This document shows positions 45,463 to 57,054 of a stretch of DNA of 64,000 nucleotides, piece after piece; position 1 is the first letter of the stretch, and each line of letters begins with the position of its first letter. The notes under the pieces are model-generated. The model saw only the letters and a program-made list of their open reading frames with translations. It was not told where the DNA came from and did not search any database. Source of the DNA: Eublepharis macularius (taxonomy: Eukaryota > Chordata > Lepidosauria > Squamata > Eublepharidae); the NCBI RefSeq assembly GCF_028583425.1, contig NC_072799.1, forward strand, positions 90,258,217-90,322,216, in the 5' to 3' direction. The position numbers and the translations under genes were made by a program.

Positions 45463-46198
45463 CAGGGCTTTTTTTCTAGGAAAAGAGGTGGTGGAACTCA
45501 CAAGCGGCAAGCGGCAAGCGGCAAGCCACTTCAGGATTCAGGTATTTAAATGCTTCGATATGCTCCTTAATGATTTGGGAATCTTTACGGAGCACACCAA
45601 AGCTCAAAGCAGCACTTTTCTTGCCATTTACAAATGGCAACAAAAGCGTTGTTTTCAAAAGCCAGCTGCTTTTCAGCTGATGGGAGAGGAAGCCCCCTCC
45701 TGTCAGCTGAAAAAAGCTGCAGGCTTTGAAAGCAGCAACAATTTACTTGTGTGGCAAGAAAAATGTTGCTTCTTTCAAATGCCCCTACTTTTTTCAGCTG
45801 AGGGGATCAGGAGGAGGTCCCTCCTCCCTTTCCCCTGAGCTGAAAAAGCTGCTGGCATTTTAAAACAGTTTTTTTCAGCTGATGAGAGGGGAATCCCCCT
45901 CCTGTCAGTGGGAAAAAACTACCGGCTTTGAAAGCAGCAACACTTTTCTTGCAAGAAAAGTATTGCTGCTTTCAAATGCCCCTCTGTTTCTTTCAGCTGA
46001 AGGGAGGAGGTCCCTCCTCCCTTTCCCCTCCCCTGAAAAAGCTGCTGGCATTTTAAAACAGCTTTTTTCAGCTGATGGGAGGGGAATCCCACTGCTGTCA
46101 GTGGAAAAAAAACTGCTGGCTTTGATAGGAGCAACACTTAGGCTGATCAGGGAGGAAAGGGGCGGGGCCACCAGTGTTCTGTATGAAAAAAAGCCCTG
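45463..46198. mobile_element. hAT-like element with MITE ends and a different, tandemly repeated interior
   Basis: The left 30 bases (CAGGGCTTTTTTTCTAGG, then GAGGTGGTGGAACTC) and the right end (GTATGAAAAAAAGCCCTG) are those of the hairpin MITE. The interior is not palindromic. It contains about three units, roughly 190 bases each, sharing TCAGCTGATGGGAGGGGAA, CCTCCTGTCAG, TTTGAAAGCAGCAAC and CCCCTGAGCTGAAAAAGCTGC. GTCAACCT occurs at 45454-45461 and 46199-46206; one extra T separates the first from CAGGG. A possible source is a longer, partly autonomous relative. Confidence 0.75.
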
Positions 46199-46206
46199 GT
46201 CAACCT

Positions 46207-47188
46207 ACTAATTGCTTATTCTAAATATTTCTGTATTCAGCTACAGCTGATTTGCCCTGATCAGGTAATAGTTACCAATTAAATAAATACACTGCCTTGA
46301 TAGGGACACAACAAGAGTTAAAAAAAAAAAGCAGTTTCAGCCAACTGAATACTTCAGTGGCTTCCAAACATTTACTTTTGGACTAATCCAGTTCATCTGT
46401 CATCATAGAGCCTCTGAATTTTGCGGAGGCCACAGCTTACTGGAACATTCTTTACTCTCAGTTTTTGTAGCATAGTGGCTGTGCCTTTTGGGCATTGCTA
46501 TTGCTACTTGTTAATTGAGAAAATATAGGCTCAGAACATCCACAGAACTCCCCTTTTGCTGTGCATTCTAGGACAAGTTTGGTAACGGTGATGAGCTGTT
46601 TAGCAATTTGACACCAGGTGAAATATTGGTATTTGGTTCTAGGGCTGCCAGTTGTTAATTCCCTACCTATAACTGTCTTAATTATGTTAATCTTAGCAGT
46701 TTATAAAAGGTTAACAGTTTAGACATCTGTTTATATTTTATAAAATGAAATATTTGAAATGAAGGGAATTATTAACAACAGATGTAATGATAACAATAGA
46801 AAAATGTGAAAGCCAGCTTGTCAAACACAGTTTTCTCCTCTCTTTTCAGCTATGCAAAGAAATATGTCTTGTGTAGTAGTGTTTTAATTCACCAATATGG
46901 TGCTAATTACATTTTAATAACAAACAAAAAAGTGCTAATTATGAGGACTCACTTAGTGAAATGATGATGTAGGAAACAGGAAAACTGTCTCAACTTGCAA
47001 CATATTAATCAACCCAGGAAGACAGTGGATTTGGCGTTAGCCAAATGGATGACTGACTACAGTTAATGTTTCCTTTTTAGTAATTTTCTCTCTCTTCTCT
47101 GTGGTGCCGTTTTGTAAGGCTTTGTTTTTCTAAACTGCAAACCCCCCTCTTTTAGGTTTATGAACCAAGTTTGTATCTAATGTCCATG
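46207..47188. other. Intron 1; no recognisable feature
   Basis: AT-rich, with no recognised repeat boundary or coding motif. Confidence 0.5.
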
Positions 47189-47335
47189 GAACAGAATCAT
47201 AGAATCATAGGGTTGGAAGGGACCTCTAGGGTCATCTAGTCCAACCCACTGCACAATGCAGGAAATTCACAATTACCCCCCGACTGCCCGAGTGACCCCT
47301 GCACCATGCCCAGAAGATGACAAAAATAGGAACAA
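47189..47335 (-). repeat. CR1 LINE 3' end fragment
   Basis: AGAATCATAGAATCATAGGG, then TTGGAAGGGACCTCTAGGGTCATCTAGTCCAACCC, is the inverted 3' end of a CR1 LINE. It breaks off near 47335. Confidence 0.85.
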
Positions 47336-48925
47336 AGATTGCATCAAATCACCAACTAGTTTATAATTTATTATAGCCAGGTTTATAAGCTAGGTCCCAG
47401 TCCAGATATCATGCAATAATATATCTGCAGCTTAAAGCAATGGTTGTGGATGCATATTTCCATCAGTATTATAATGAAGACAGAAAAGTATGCCTATTCA
47501 TGTAAGGCAAATGGGAACTGTACTGAGTATTTCACATCAGAGGCCTCTTGTGCTGCATAAACCTGTTTACATGGAAATTACATGGAACCAGCTTTCATGC
47601 ACATACTACCTTTGCTGTATTGGGCTATAGGTTCTCTGATTTTCAACCCATAATTTCGAAATGTAAAATTTTTAGAATTGGTTTGCCTTTGAATATTGGT
47701 TTCATTAACTGCATTGTACAGGTTACTTGTAAAAACAATGTCTGTAATAGAATGCAGTAAAAGCAATGAAAAAGTTGGAGCAGGTGTATCCTTTTAGCTT
47801 TGCAGTATGGGCTAAATTAGATGTGCCCACAGCATGGTGCTCTTGTTCCCCACCTGCACCTTTTCAAGTACTAAAACACCTGTGTGTGGGGTGCATGTGT
47901 GTGTTTGCCACTGTTTTGGCACTTGCCAAAGTATACAGGGCAGGGAACAAGAGTGCCTCAGTCTGATCTGCTGTAGGTTCAATCAGGCATTTTAAAATCA
48001 CTTTAAAATGGTAGCGGTGTCTTCATCATAGCCATTAGGGTGCCATCATGTCTAGTTTTGCACTGTGTTTCATGATGCAGGGAAAATGATAGAATTTCTG
48101 TCCCCAATTTCATATATTTTGGAGAATATCTTGTTTATCCATTTTTCTTAACTTATATTGCTTACAGTTTTCAATGATAAATGCATGTTCATCACAGATA
48201 TTTCCCCTTATAAATGATTACCCAAGAACAACAAGAATTTTGTGTTTAGTTATTCAGCAATGTTTAAATTTTCAAGAAATAACAGTCGTTTGGGAAGCGC
48301 AAGTATCCACTAGAATTTTCAATAAAACATCAGTGTTTGAATTATCCCTTCCAATTTTTCTAGAAAGAATCTTATAAATTGCTCATCACTCATTTATTGG
48401 TTCCAGTATGACAAGCAAACCAAAACAATTAAATGGTCATCAAACTTGCTCTTCATGTGCTTCCATTGCTTTAGCAAGCATGAATGTGACCAAATTAGTT
48501 CTCTCTGCTTTCAATATCATCGAAGATGATCTTCAAAGGTATAATTCCTTTTATGCTTCATTTGGTATCTTTCCAGCCTCTTCTCATTTCAGTAAATTAA
48601 CTTGGTTTTAAATAGAATTTCTTAAAAGATGTATTTTTTACTAATCCCAAGTAGACTTTTTTAACCTCTTTCTGAATAATTAAATTTCTTTTTCATCTAA
48701 CTAGTCCAAGATGGTTAACTACGTCCCACAATCTGGGGTTATAAAGCAAATTTATTTGCAGCTCAGTGGTCTTACCAAATTTTAGTGAAGATGAGTGTAT
48801 GTGTGCATGTGTATGGGGGGGTAGTTATTGGATTTTTGCTTTTTGCTGTTGAGTAAAGAGAAGGAAGGCAATTAATTATATCGGGAGAAATGCTAAGTCT
48901 CTACAGAAGGGCCCAAGTTTGGAGT
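47336..48925. other. Intron 1; no recognisable feature
   Basis: AT-rich sequence with no recognised repeat boundary. Confidence 0.5.
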
Positions 48926-48933
48926 AGAGGGAG

Positions 48934-49175
48934 CAGGGCTTTTTTCCAGCTGGAACGTGGTGGAACGGAGTTCCGGAACCTCTTGAAAACGGTCACATGG
49001 CAGGTGGCCCTGCCCCCTGATCTCCAGACAGAGGGGAGTTCAGATTGCCCTACGAGGGCAATCTCAACTCCCCTCTGTCTGGAGATCAGGGGGCGGGGCC
49101 ACCAGACATGTGACTATTTTCTCCGAGGACAACCCACTGGGTCCCCCCACCTCTTTTCCCAGAAAAAAAGCCTTG
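48934..49175. mobile_element. hAT-like hairpin MITE, copy D
   Basis: Starts CAGGGCTTTTTTCCAGC and ends CCCAGAAAAAAAGCCTTG. Perfect 8-base flanks AGAGGGAG (48926-48933 and 49176-49183). The palindrome centre is near 49047. Relative to copy A, the outer arms appear swapped in orientation. Confidence 0.85.
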
Positions 49176-49184
49176 AGAGGGAGG

Positions 49185-49370
49185 GAAGGCAGCATGGTAT
49201 AGACCAATCTCCTCAGATCTTGGAAGCTAAGCAGGTTTGGTACTTGGATGGGGGACCACCAAAGAAGTCTTTGCAGAGGAAGGCAATGGAAAGCCACCTC
49301 TGCTTCTCCCTTTACTTGAAAGCCCCTTGCTGCAGTCACCATAACTCTGTTGCAACATATGTATGTAGGA
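49185..49370 (+). repeat. 5S rRNA-derived SINE, + strand
   Basis: Contains TCAGATCTTGGAAGCTAAGCAGG and TTGGTACTTGGATGGGGGACCACC, the internal promoter boxes of 5S rRNA with few changes, followed by the SINE body with GAGGAAGGCAATGGAAAGCC. Confidence 0.8.
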
Positions 49371-49415
49371 AGGAGAAATCACTTATGCCCCTCTGTGGAG
49401 GTGGAGTGTGTGTAT

Positions 49416-50828
49416 TATAGAATCATAGAATCATAGAGTTGGAAGGGGCCATACAGACCATCTAGTCCAACCCCCTGCCCAGTGCAGGATCAGCCTAAAG
49501 CATCTCTGACAAGCATTCATCCAGCCTCTTCTTGAAAACTGCCAGTGAGGGGGAGCTCACCACCTCCCTAGGCAGCTGATTCCACTTTTGAACTACTCTG
49601 ACTGTGAAAAAGTTTTTCCTAATATCCAGCCGGTACCTTTGTGCATGTAATTTAAGCCCATTGCTTAGCGTCCTACCCTCTGCTGGAGCTCCCTGCCCTC
49701 CTCCAAATGACAGCCTTTCAAATATTTAAAGAGAGCAATCATGTTCCCACTCAATCTCCTCCAAACTAAACATTCCCAAGGCCCTCAGCCTTACCTCACA
49801 GGGCTCAGTCTCTAGACCTCTGATCATTCTTGTCGCTCTCCTCTGCACCCTCTCGATTTTGGCCGCATCCGTTTTGTAGTGAGGCCTCCAGAACTGCACA
49901 CAATACTCCAGGTGTGGCCTGACCAAGGCAGTATAGAGAGGGGCTATGACCTCCTGCGATTTCGACACTATGGCCCCTTTGATACAACCCAAGATTGAAT
50001 CGGCCTTTTTTGCCACCGCATCACACTGACTGCTCATATTTAGTTTACAGTCCACTCTTACCCCAAGATCCCTTTCACATATACTACTGCCCAGAAGTGT
50101 ATCCCCCATCCAGTATTTGTGCTTCCCATTTTTGTGGCCCAGATGTAATGCTGTGCACTTGTCTTTGTTGAATTGCATCCTATTCACAGCTGCCCACTTC
50201 TCCAGAGTATTCAGGTCTTGTTGAATACTTCTTGGGTGTTTGCTACTCCTCCCAATTTGGTATCATCAGCAAATTTAATGAGCAGCCCTTCCACTCCTTC
50301 ATCCAGATCATTGATAAAAATATTGAAAAGTACCAGGCCCAAAACCGAGCCCTGCGGCACCCCACTGGACACCTCCCTCCAATCTGATGAAATGCTGTTG
50401 ACCACCACTCTTTGAGTGCAGTCCTCCAACCAGTTCCCTATCCACCGAACTGTCCTATAGTCTACTCCACAGTCTTCCAGTTTGCCCATCAGAATGTCAT
50501 GGAGGACCTTATCAAAAGCTTTACTGAAATCCAGATAAATCACGTCAACAGAGTTCCCCTGATCCAGTAAGCTGGTCACTCGATTAAAGAAGGAAACCAG
50601 GTTGGTCTGGCAAGATCCGTTAGGAACAAAACCATGCTGACTTCCCCGGATCACTGAGCGGTCCTTCAGATGCTTACAGATTGATCCCTTTAAAATCTGT
50701 TCTAATATCTTCCCAGCAACAGAAGTCAGACTGACTGGCCTGTAGTTTCCCAGGTCATCCTTCTTCCCTTTCTTAAAGATTGGGATAACATTTGCTCTTC
50801 TCCAATCTTGTGGCACAAGATTGTGGCT
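49416..50828 (-). mobile_element. CR1 LINE, 5'-truncated
   Basis: The 3' end is the inverted ATAGAATCATAGAATCATAGAG at 49416. The minus strand encodes reverse transcriptase from [17 protein letters not shown] (near 50790) through [32 protein letters not shown] (near 50540), [13 protein letters not shown] (near 50350) and [12 protein letters not shown] (near 50265). After a frame change near 50200 come MQFNKDKCTALHLG, LGVRVDCKL and VRPHLEYCVQFW. It keeps the palm motifs but has lost the endonuclease part. CR1 is the dominant LINE of reptiles and birds. Confidence 0.9.
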
Positions 50829-50869
50829 AGGGCTGTAGAAAAAGTGTCTCATTCTTTTAATAGAGGGTA

Positions 50870-51110
50870 ATAACAACAACAGGAACAACAGTAACAACCA
50901 TGTGCTTATATACTGCTCTTCTGGACAGATTAGTGCCATACTCAAAGTGGTTAACAAAGTCAGTGTTATTATTATCTCCACAATACAGCTGGGGAGCTGT
51001 GGCTTAGAGGATTGGCTTACCCATGGTCACCTGCTGAGCTCGTGGCAGTAGTGGGATTCGAACCAGCAGAGTGCTGGTTTGACTTAACCACTTTGTTACA
51101 GCAGCTTATT
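50870..51110 (-). repeat. tRNA-derived SINE, diverged
   Basis: AACAACAACAGGAACAAC (tail) is followed by CTTATATACTGCTCTTCTGGACAGATTAGTGCC and CACAATACAGCTGGGGAGCTG. It ends with GTGGGATTCGAACCAGCAGAGTGC, the inverted B box. It is related to the copy at 39595. Confidence 0.7.
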
Positions 51111-51164
51111 TTTTATATCATTTGCCTGACGATATTGTTTACCTCCATGCAATGAAAAGCTGTC

Positions 51165-51420
51165 TGCCATCAACTTTTTTTTAAAAAAAAAGAATCGGCC
51201 CCATGCGAAGCATTGGAGCACTCCCACGGCCACCATGATGATGTCACTTCCGGAAGTGATGTCATTGTGCCTCAGCTGGGAGCATGCTTTGTGTGTGTGT
51301 GTGTGTGAAGAAAAAGGACATCAGTAAGTACCAGGACACCTCCCACCCCCTGCTGGTTACCAGGGAGATCTGGCAAGTGGCAACCCTACACGGAAGGTTG
51401 TTTGGGCCAGTCACTCTCAG
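51165..51420. repeat. Fragment with GATGTCAC/GTGATGTCA palindrome
   Basis: GATGATGTCACTTCCGGAAGTGATGTCATTG (51238-51268) is a near-perfect palindrome also found in the GC-rich hAT elements and near 60530. A GT run follows. The right part, CTGGCAAGTGGCAACCCTA, resembles the GGCAACCCTA end of the family at 19573. Confidence 0.5.
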
Positions 51421-51866
51421 CCTAATTTATCTCCTGATCTTTGTGATGAGGATAACATGGGGGAGAGGAGAATGAAGTATGGTGCTATGAGACCCCATTG
51501 GGGAGAAAGAGTAAGTATAAATGAAGTAACTAAATAAATAAATATACCTGTTTAGCATAGCACTGTTTGTCTATTCAGGATGGTTGGACACATTTGCTTT
51601 CCTTCCTTCACTGTTTGTCTGCATTCAGTGCAAAATAAATCCTGTTTAATATGAATGATTTTTCTTGGCAAAGAATCATCAGATTGTTTGGGACACTTGC
51701 CTGATGAGTTGTTTTTGTGAAAGAGACATTTGGGAATTAATCGCTATCTCTTATAATAGCCATCTATTATTATATTCGCCAGATAGTCCTAAGGAGATAC
51801 ACAAACATTTAAATATCTATGTCTTTAGGGTCACTGAGTAAATGTTACACCTTTTATAATAGTAAG

Positions 51867-52154
51867 CAGGGCTTTTTTCTGGGAAAAGAGGTGGTGGAAC
51901 TCAGGACTGCACAATGACATCACTTTGGGTCAGCTGGAACAAGTGGGGAATTTTTTAAAATTTAAATCGTCCTCAGCGAAAATGGTCACATGGCCAGTGG
52001 CTCCTCCCCCTGATCTCCAGACAGAGGGGAGTTGAGATTGCAATCTCAACTCCCCTCTGTCTGGAGATCAGGGGGAGGAGCCACCGGCCATATGACCATT
52101 TTCAAGAAGTGCCGGAACTCCGTTCCACTGTGTTCCCGCTGAAAAAAAGCCCTG
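51867..52154. mobile_element. hAT-like hairpin MITE, copy E
   Basis: Ends CAGGGCTTTTTTCTGGG and CTGAAAAAAAGCCCTG, with perfect flanks ATAGTAAG (51859-51866 and 52155-52162). It is longer than the others (288 bases), with an extra piece near 51905-51975 that includes ATGACATCACTTTGGG. Confidence 0.9.
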
Positions 52155-52604
52155 ATAGTAAGTTTTATTTATACACGTTATTTATTTATTTATATGTGCT
52201 TTTTTTAAAAAAAGGAGCATGCTATATATTAAATACTTTTAAAATTAAACCTTTCACCATCTTTTTTTTTAACAGTCTTTTGAGTAATTCAGTTTGTAGT
52301 TTGTTTTCTTGACCTGCACTACAGCCTTCAATACATTTCCAGCTACATGCATTACCTTATAAGAGCGTGTATTTCAATCCTGGTATATATTTCTGTACAT
52401 TTATTTCATACAAATATTTCATGGAATCTATTTTTCTCCGATTGTTATAAGTAGTGGTCATATGGCCTAAGTACACTTTACATTTTCCCCAAGTCCTCCC
52501 TGGGTCTCCACAATCAACTTGCGAGTTCTGTGCTATAATTAAGTCATAATATAAGCTGTTACTTATATGTTAAAAATGACAAAAACTGCTTCTTCATGTT
52601 TCAG

Positions 52605-52749
52605 GCTCCTGCAACCGATGAAGATAATATGGAGGATGGTTGCTCTCAGAAACTGGCCTCGGCGAAGTACCTTCGACTACTATTACTAATACTAATTCCA
52701 TGCATTTGTGCCCTTATACTTTTGTTGGTGATCCTTCTTACATTTGTTG
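52605..52749 (+). CDS. CORIN: CORIN exon 2: transmembrane segment
   Basis: The acceptor TTTCAG|GCT at 52604/52605 and donor TTG|GTGAGT at 52749/52750 bound 145 bases (phase 0 in, phase 1 out). It encodes residues 23-70 of the joined protein. DNMEDGCSQKLASAKYLR is followed by a hydrophobic stretch of about 24 residues with IPCICALILLL, close to the human corin signal-anchor (there GCSQKLATAN and IPCICALVLLL). That cysteine pair within the membrane helix is a good family mark. Corin is held in the heart cell membrane by this segment with its protease outside. This is the strongest gene call in the window. Confidence 0.95.
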
Positions 52750-53003
52750 GTGAGTATCAAAAGAAAATCAACGAGATCAAAAAAGAGACACTCATTGGAT
52801 TTTACCAGTCATTTAATCTGATAGGGCACAATCAAAGTTTAAGTGCTCTTTTTATAGTCTGTAGGGGGAGGAAAGACTTCAGATATTCATCTGCATCTTG
52901 ATTGGCAAAAGTTATTACTATGCTAAATTTCATGAAGAGCTCTATGCAAACTCTTACAAAGGGGTCCCATTACTCATATATTTCCTCCTGTGCCTGACTC
53001 TAA

Positions 53004-53361
53004 GAGCCAAAACACACATTAAGAAATACCTAGGTTCAGCACGTGTTCTCTTACCTCAAGGTTTGCCGGGATCTGTAGGCGTCCTGGAAGCTTAAAGTAG
53101 GCGTCCTGGAAGCTTAAAGATCTGTAGGGGTCCTGGAAGCTTAAAGTCCTGGAAGCTTAAAGGATCTGTAAGCGTCCTGGAAGCTTAAAGGCGTCCTGGA
53201 AGCTTAAAGCTTAAAATACAGGCTCCTGTATTTCCCTTCCCCTTTTTGCTGCTCTGTAAATGCTAAACTTTAAGCTTCCAGGACGCCTACAGATCCCGGC
53301 AAACCTTGAGGTAAGAGAACATGTGCTGAACCTAGGTATTTCTTAACGTGTGTTTTGGCTC
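53004..53361. mobile_element. PIF/Harbinger-like MITE with tandem interior
   Basis: Long inverted arms start GAGCCAAAACACACATTAAG at the left and mirror it at the right (...GTGTGTTTTGGCTC). TAA on both sides (53001-53003 and 53362-53364) is the 3-base duplication usual for Harbinger elements. The left arm has several copies of GGCGTCCTGGAAGCTTAAA in a row, while the right arm has it once (in complement). It lies in CORIN intron 2. Confidence 0.8.
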
Positions 53362-53984
53362 TAAGTTTGGTCTATGCTTTCAAAAGAATCATGGGTTACT
53401 ATATATTCAGATGTTACTATTTTGAAATGTAAATTTCTGATCACATGTCAAAAAGTATGGAAAGACAACAATATACCAATATGGAAAAACCATGGCTTTT
53501 TGTGGTAGAACCAGTACTGAGTACTGGCATCTTTTGGGGGGCTCTCTCTTGTCCTGAGTGGGGGAATTGGTGGAAATCAGCGCAACATTATATATGAATA
53601 CCAGTACTTTGTAAAACAAAAAAAATACCCTGGGGGGAAAAAACTATTCAAAGCCAATATTTCATGAAGATGGTGCTATCTTAGTTTACTCTCTTACATC
53701 ATTTTAATGTTATGTTATTTATAGTCTGCCTTTCTCACTGAGACTCAAGGCAAATTACACATTGTAAGTCCATGAGATCAACAGCTTGGACATTCAATAA
53801 ACAATACAATAATGTACGCATGGCAGAAATTTGAAAAGAAGCTTATAATTCAAATACAGGAATACAGTGGTGAAACATTGCTGAAGCAAAACATAAATAA
53901 TTTAATGTGTCCTATTAAATGATTCAGAAACTTACCAGTAGGATAATATCTACAGCGACACACAGTACCCAGTAGTATAGTCTA

Positions 53985-54360
53985 CAGTTCCTGTCCTTTT
54001 ACCAATGCATCTCTGAACGATTTCCTTCTAGCACAGCTCTATTGCATGTGTAAAAAAGCCCTCCTGAATAATTCAGTTTTGCATAGTTTTGTGGAAAGCC
54101 AAGAGAGTGGGAACTTTCCTGACTTCTTCAAAGTAGGGGCCACGACAGAGAATGTGCTTGTGAGTGCAGCTGTTAATTTGGAGCATTGGCAGGATGGTCT
54201 CTGCAGAAGGCCCTGTTCAGATGAGTGAAGCTGCTGTGGATGAGCATAGGGGAAGACGGAGGCCTGAAGATATGAGGGGCCAAGACTATGAAGGGGTTCG
54301 TATGTGATGGCCAAAGCCTTGAATTGAGCCCAGTAACTGATGGGTAGCGAGCCTAAGCAG
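53985..54360 (-). pseudogene. L2-like LINE C-terminal fragment
   Basis: A minus-strand frame gives ITYEPLHSLGPSYLQA and SVVAPTLKKSG, then LCKTELFRRAF, resembling the end of the L2 frame at 17-640 (ALCGLGPAYLQ, VLAPTWWNAL, CKTELFHQAY). It is more diverged. Confidence 0.65.
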
Positions 54361-54945
54361 GCCTATTCAGAAGCAAGTCTGGAGAAGAACAGAATAATGG
54401 GTCCATATAGGGCAGGGGTGGCCAAACTTGCTTCATGTAAGAGCCACATAGAATAAATGTCAGATGTCTGAGAGCTGCAAGACATGATGCATTGAAATTA
54501 CTTCAGAGGAAGAGGTGGGTTTGGAGGACTGCCCTGAAAGTGACATCACAGGAAGGGGTGGGGTTTGGTACAGTATGCTGGAAGTGACATCATTGGAAGG
54601 GGGTGGAACTTGGGAAGTGCCATCACCTGACCTTTATATTCCGCTATATATACAGTATAGGGGAGAAAGGTGGACTATAAATGCAGTAAGTACATGAATT
54701 TTATTTTGTGATACTTACTCCCAGGAAAGTGTCCTAAGGATTGCAGCCATCGGTTTTATGTCATTATCTGCAGCACATATATACATGAGTTAAGGATTTT
54801 GTTGATGAAAAAGAGCATGTTTACTTATAAGGATTAAATTATACCAGTTTTGTAGCCCAGGTTGTTAATACTAACAGGGAGCCCCCCCCCCCCCAAATTT
54901 GTCTGCTTAAGGACAACTGAACGCGATCTTCAAACTCTATATAAC

Positions 54946-55190
54946 CAGGGCTCATTTTGAGGGGAATGTGCAGGAATGCAGTTCTGGCAGTTCCCCAAAG
55001 AGGTCACATGACGGGTGCCCACCTGATTCTCAGCAATTTTGGGCCCATTTCAGCCCAGATTGGGGCCGAAACAGCCCGGATTGGGCCTCTGATGGGTGAT
55101 GGATCATTCTCCCACTCATCAAAGGGCATGGCATATGCTAATGAGGTATGCTAATTAGTTCCTCCAGCTCTTTTTCTAGGAAATGACCCG
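54946..55190. mobile_element. hAT-like element, second subfamily (CAGGGCTCATTTTGAGG)
   Basis: Starts CAGGGCTCATTTTGAGGGGA, and the other end is CTCTTTTTCTAGGAAATGACCC. TATATAAC (54938-54945) and TGTATAAC (55191-55198) are candidate flanks that agree in 7 of 8. It shares the CAGGGC end with the hairpin MITEs but not their interior. Confidence 0.6.
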
Positions 55191-55199
55191 TGTATAACT

Positions 55200-57054
55200 A
55201 ATATTGACATATTTTGCCTTTCATTGCCTGCACAAAATCCAGTATCCTCACTTCCTCCCCTCCATGTTGTACAATAGCTGAAGTTCAGCTGATGCTGCCC
55301 AGTACCAGTGGAGCTCCCCTCTAAATTCCTCTGTCAGTGGTTGGCTTCCGTGAAACTCCTTTCATCATTAAATGCCAGGAGGTGCCCCCCAATTTCCCTG
55401 CTTACATTACCATAATACACACAAGTCCTTCCAATATATAGTTAGGGCCTCACCAAAACAGGGTGTGAGTTTGAGGGAAACACTGAGAAAAAGCCTGGCT
55501 ATGAGAAGCAGAGCCAGCTTAAGTGATGACAATCAAAGCTCCTACCCAATGGGTAGAGCACACAAAGTGACCAGTGGTCTGTGTCCTACTCGATGTGTCT
55601 CATCCTCCATTCCTTACAAGTATGGGCATGGGCAAAATCGCAGCCTGCTCCCATTCAAGGCAACTCTTTAAACTGCAATTCAGACTGCTGAATGGCAACT
55701 GATAAAGAAGCTCAGGACAATGCATCCACCTGGACTTAATCGAGACCTAGGCTTCCTGTCTCATTACCAAAGCTGATTTCTCCATACCCACCACACCTCT
55801 GCACACCCCACCCTATCCAATCATGCCTGCTATTGTCATTCGCTGGCTTTTGTCATTCAGCATCTGAAATCACTCTGCTCTCCAAGATATAAGGACAGAT
55901 GGACTCAAAAGCAATTTAAACCCCTGAGTCATGGCAGCAAGTAACCCAGGCATGTGTGGCACTTACTCCTGTTTTTGGCAGGCATAAAGTATGTGGATCT
56001 TCTAGGAATCCTAATGGGTAGAGCAGAGGGCCTTCAATTGCCTTGTTGAGAGCAGGTCTGATGCTGCCTGTGGAACACAGCAAAAGCTACATCATGCCTT
56101 ACTGCAAGAAGAGAGAGGAGATTGTATCTACAGAGAGAAAGGAGGCCGGCAAATATATTCAGTTTTAAAAAGTGAACGCAATTACCCTGTTGTAAGCTGG
56201 AGTTAAAGGGGAATTCAAGATCTGTAAATGTTGAGGCCACAGTTTTAAGTAAAACACTTTGACTATATTAAATGTTCGTTTGCATGGATCCAAAAAGAAA
56301 TGTTTGCATGGTTAGAACTTGCAGTTTTCACCACAACCATTCCAGTGTGCATGGCTTTCACGTGTACATATATTTAGATTTTCCTTCCGTGCTTCTCCTA
56401 AAAGGATCCTTGTTTGTTGTGGAGTCACTTAGATTAACTAAGGAACTATACATGCAAAGATAATAAATGTATCTGGCAGGTATTTACAGAGGAATCGTTT
56501 AGCTCATTAATATGATTGCTGTAGTGACGGCAGGATGTGGGGGGGGGCACAGTTGTTAATAATGTGTCTTGTTGACATACATTAAAATAAATATTCAAAG
56601 TTAATGCAGAGAGATTTTATTACATAAATATCTGATAAATACCTGATGCTCCTTTAAACCAGAATTGAAATGAAATGACATTTTAGTGAGAAAATATATT
56701 TAACCCTCGGATCAGTTAATCTGCCACATTGGAATTGCAGTAATATGAATCTTTAAAGAGATCACATACTTCTAAAAATATGTTTATGCCATTAGCAGTT
56801 AAGGAGATGAGGATGAAGTTTATGTAGAGCTTTGCAAGTAATATTACTAGGATATTTTTGGTCAGTTAGCAGATTGCATTCTGATGCTTGCAATTTTTCT
56901 GATATTTAAGATGGGGGAGGATCTTTTATTTCCTAATCAATTGTTGTATTTAGCCTTCTTTTTTCTTACAAAGGTACTCTGTGAAATATTTTTTTCATCT
57001 TAATGAATTTTGACAGATGGCCTGATCGTGTTTTATCATTATCCCTTCACGCAG
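55200..57054. other. Intron 2; no recognisable feature
   Basis: No repeat boundary or motif recognised. Frames are short and without family similarity. A polypyrimidine-containing acceptor region precedes exon 3. Confidence 0.5.

Noticed and set aside
57003..57054. Start of the third CORIN exon frame at ATG 57003
   Set aside because: The ATG lies in the intron. The acceptor at 57054 gives the right phase and restores the expected FVG-A junction with exon 2.
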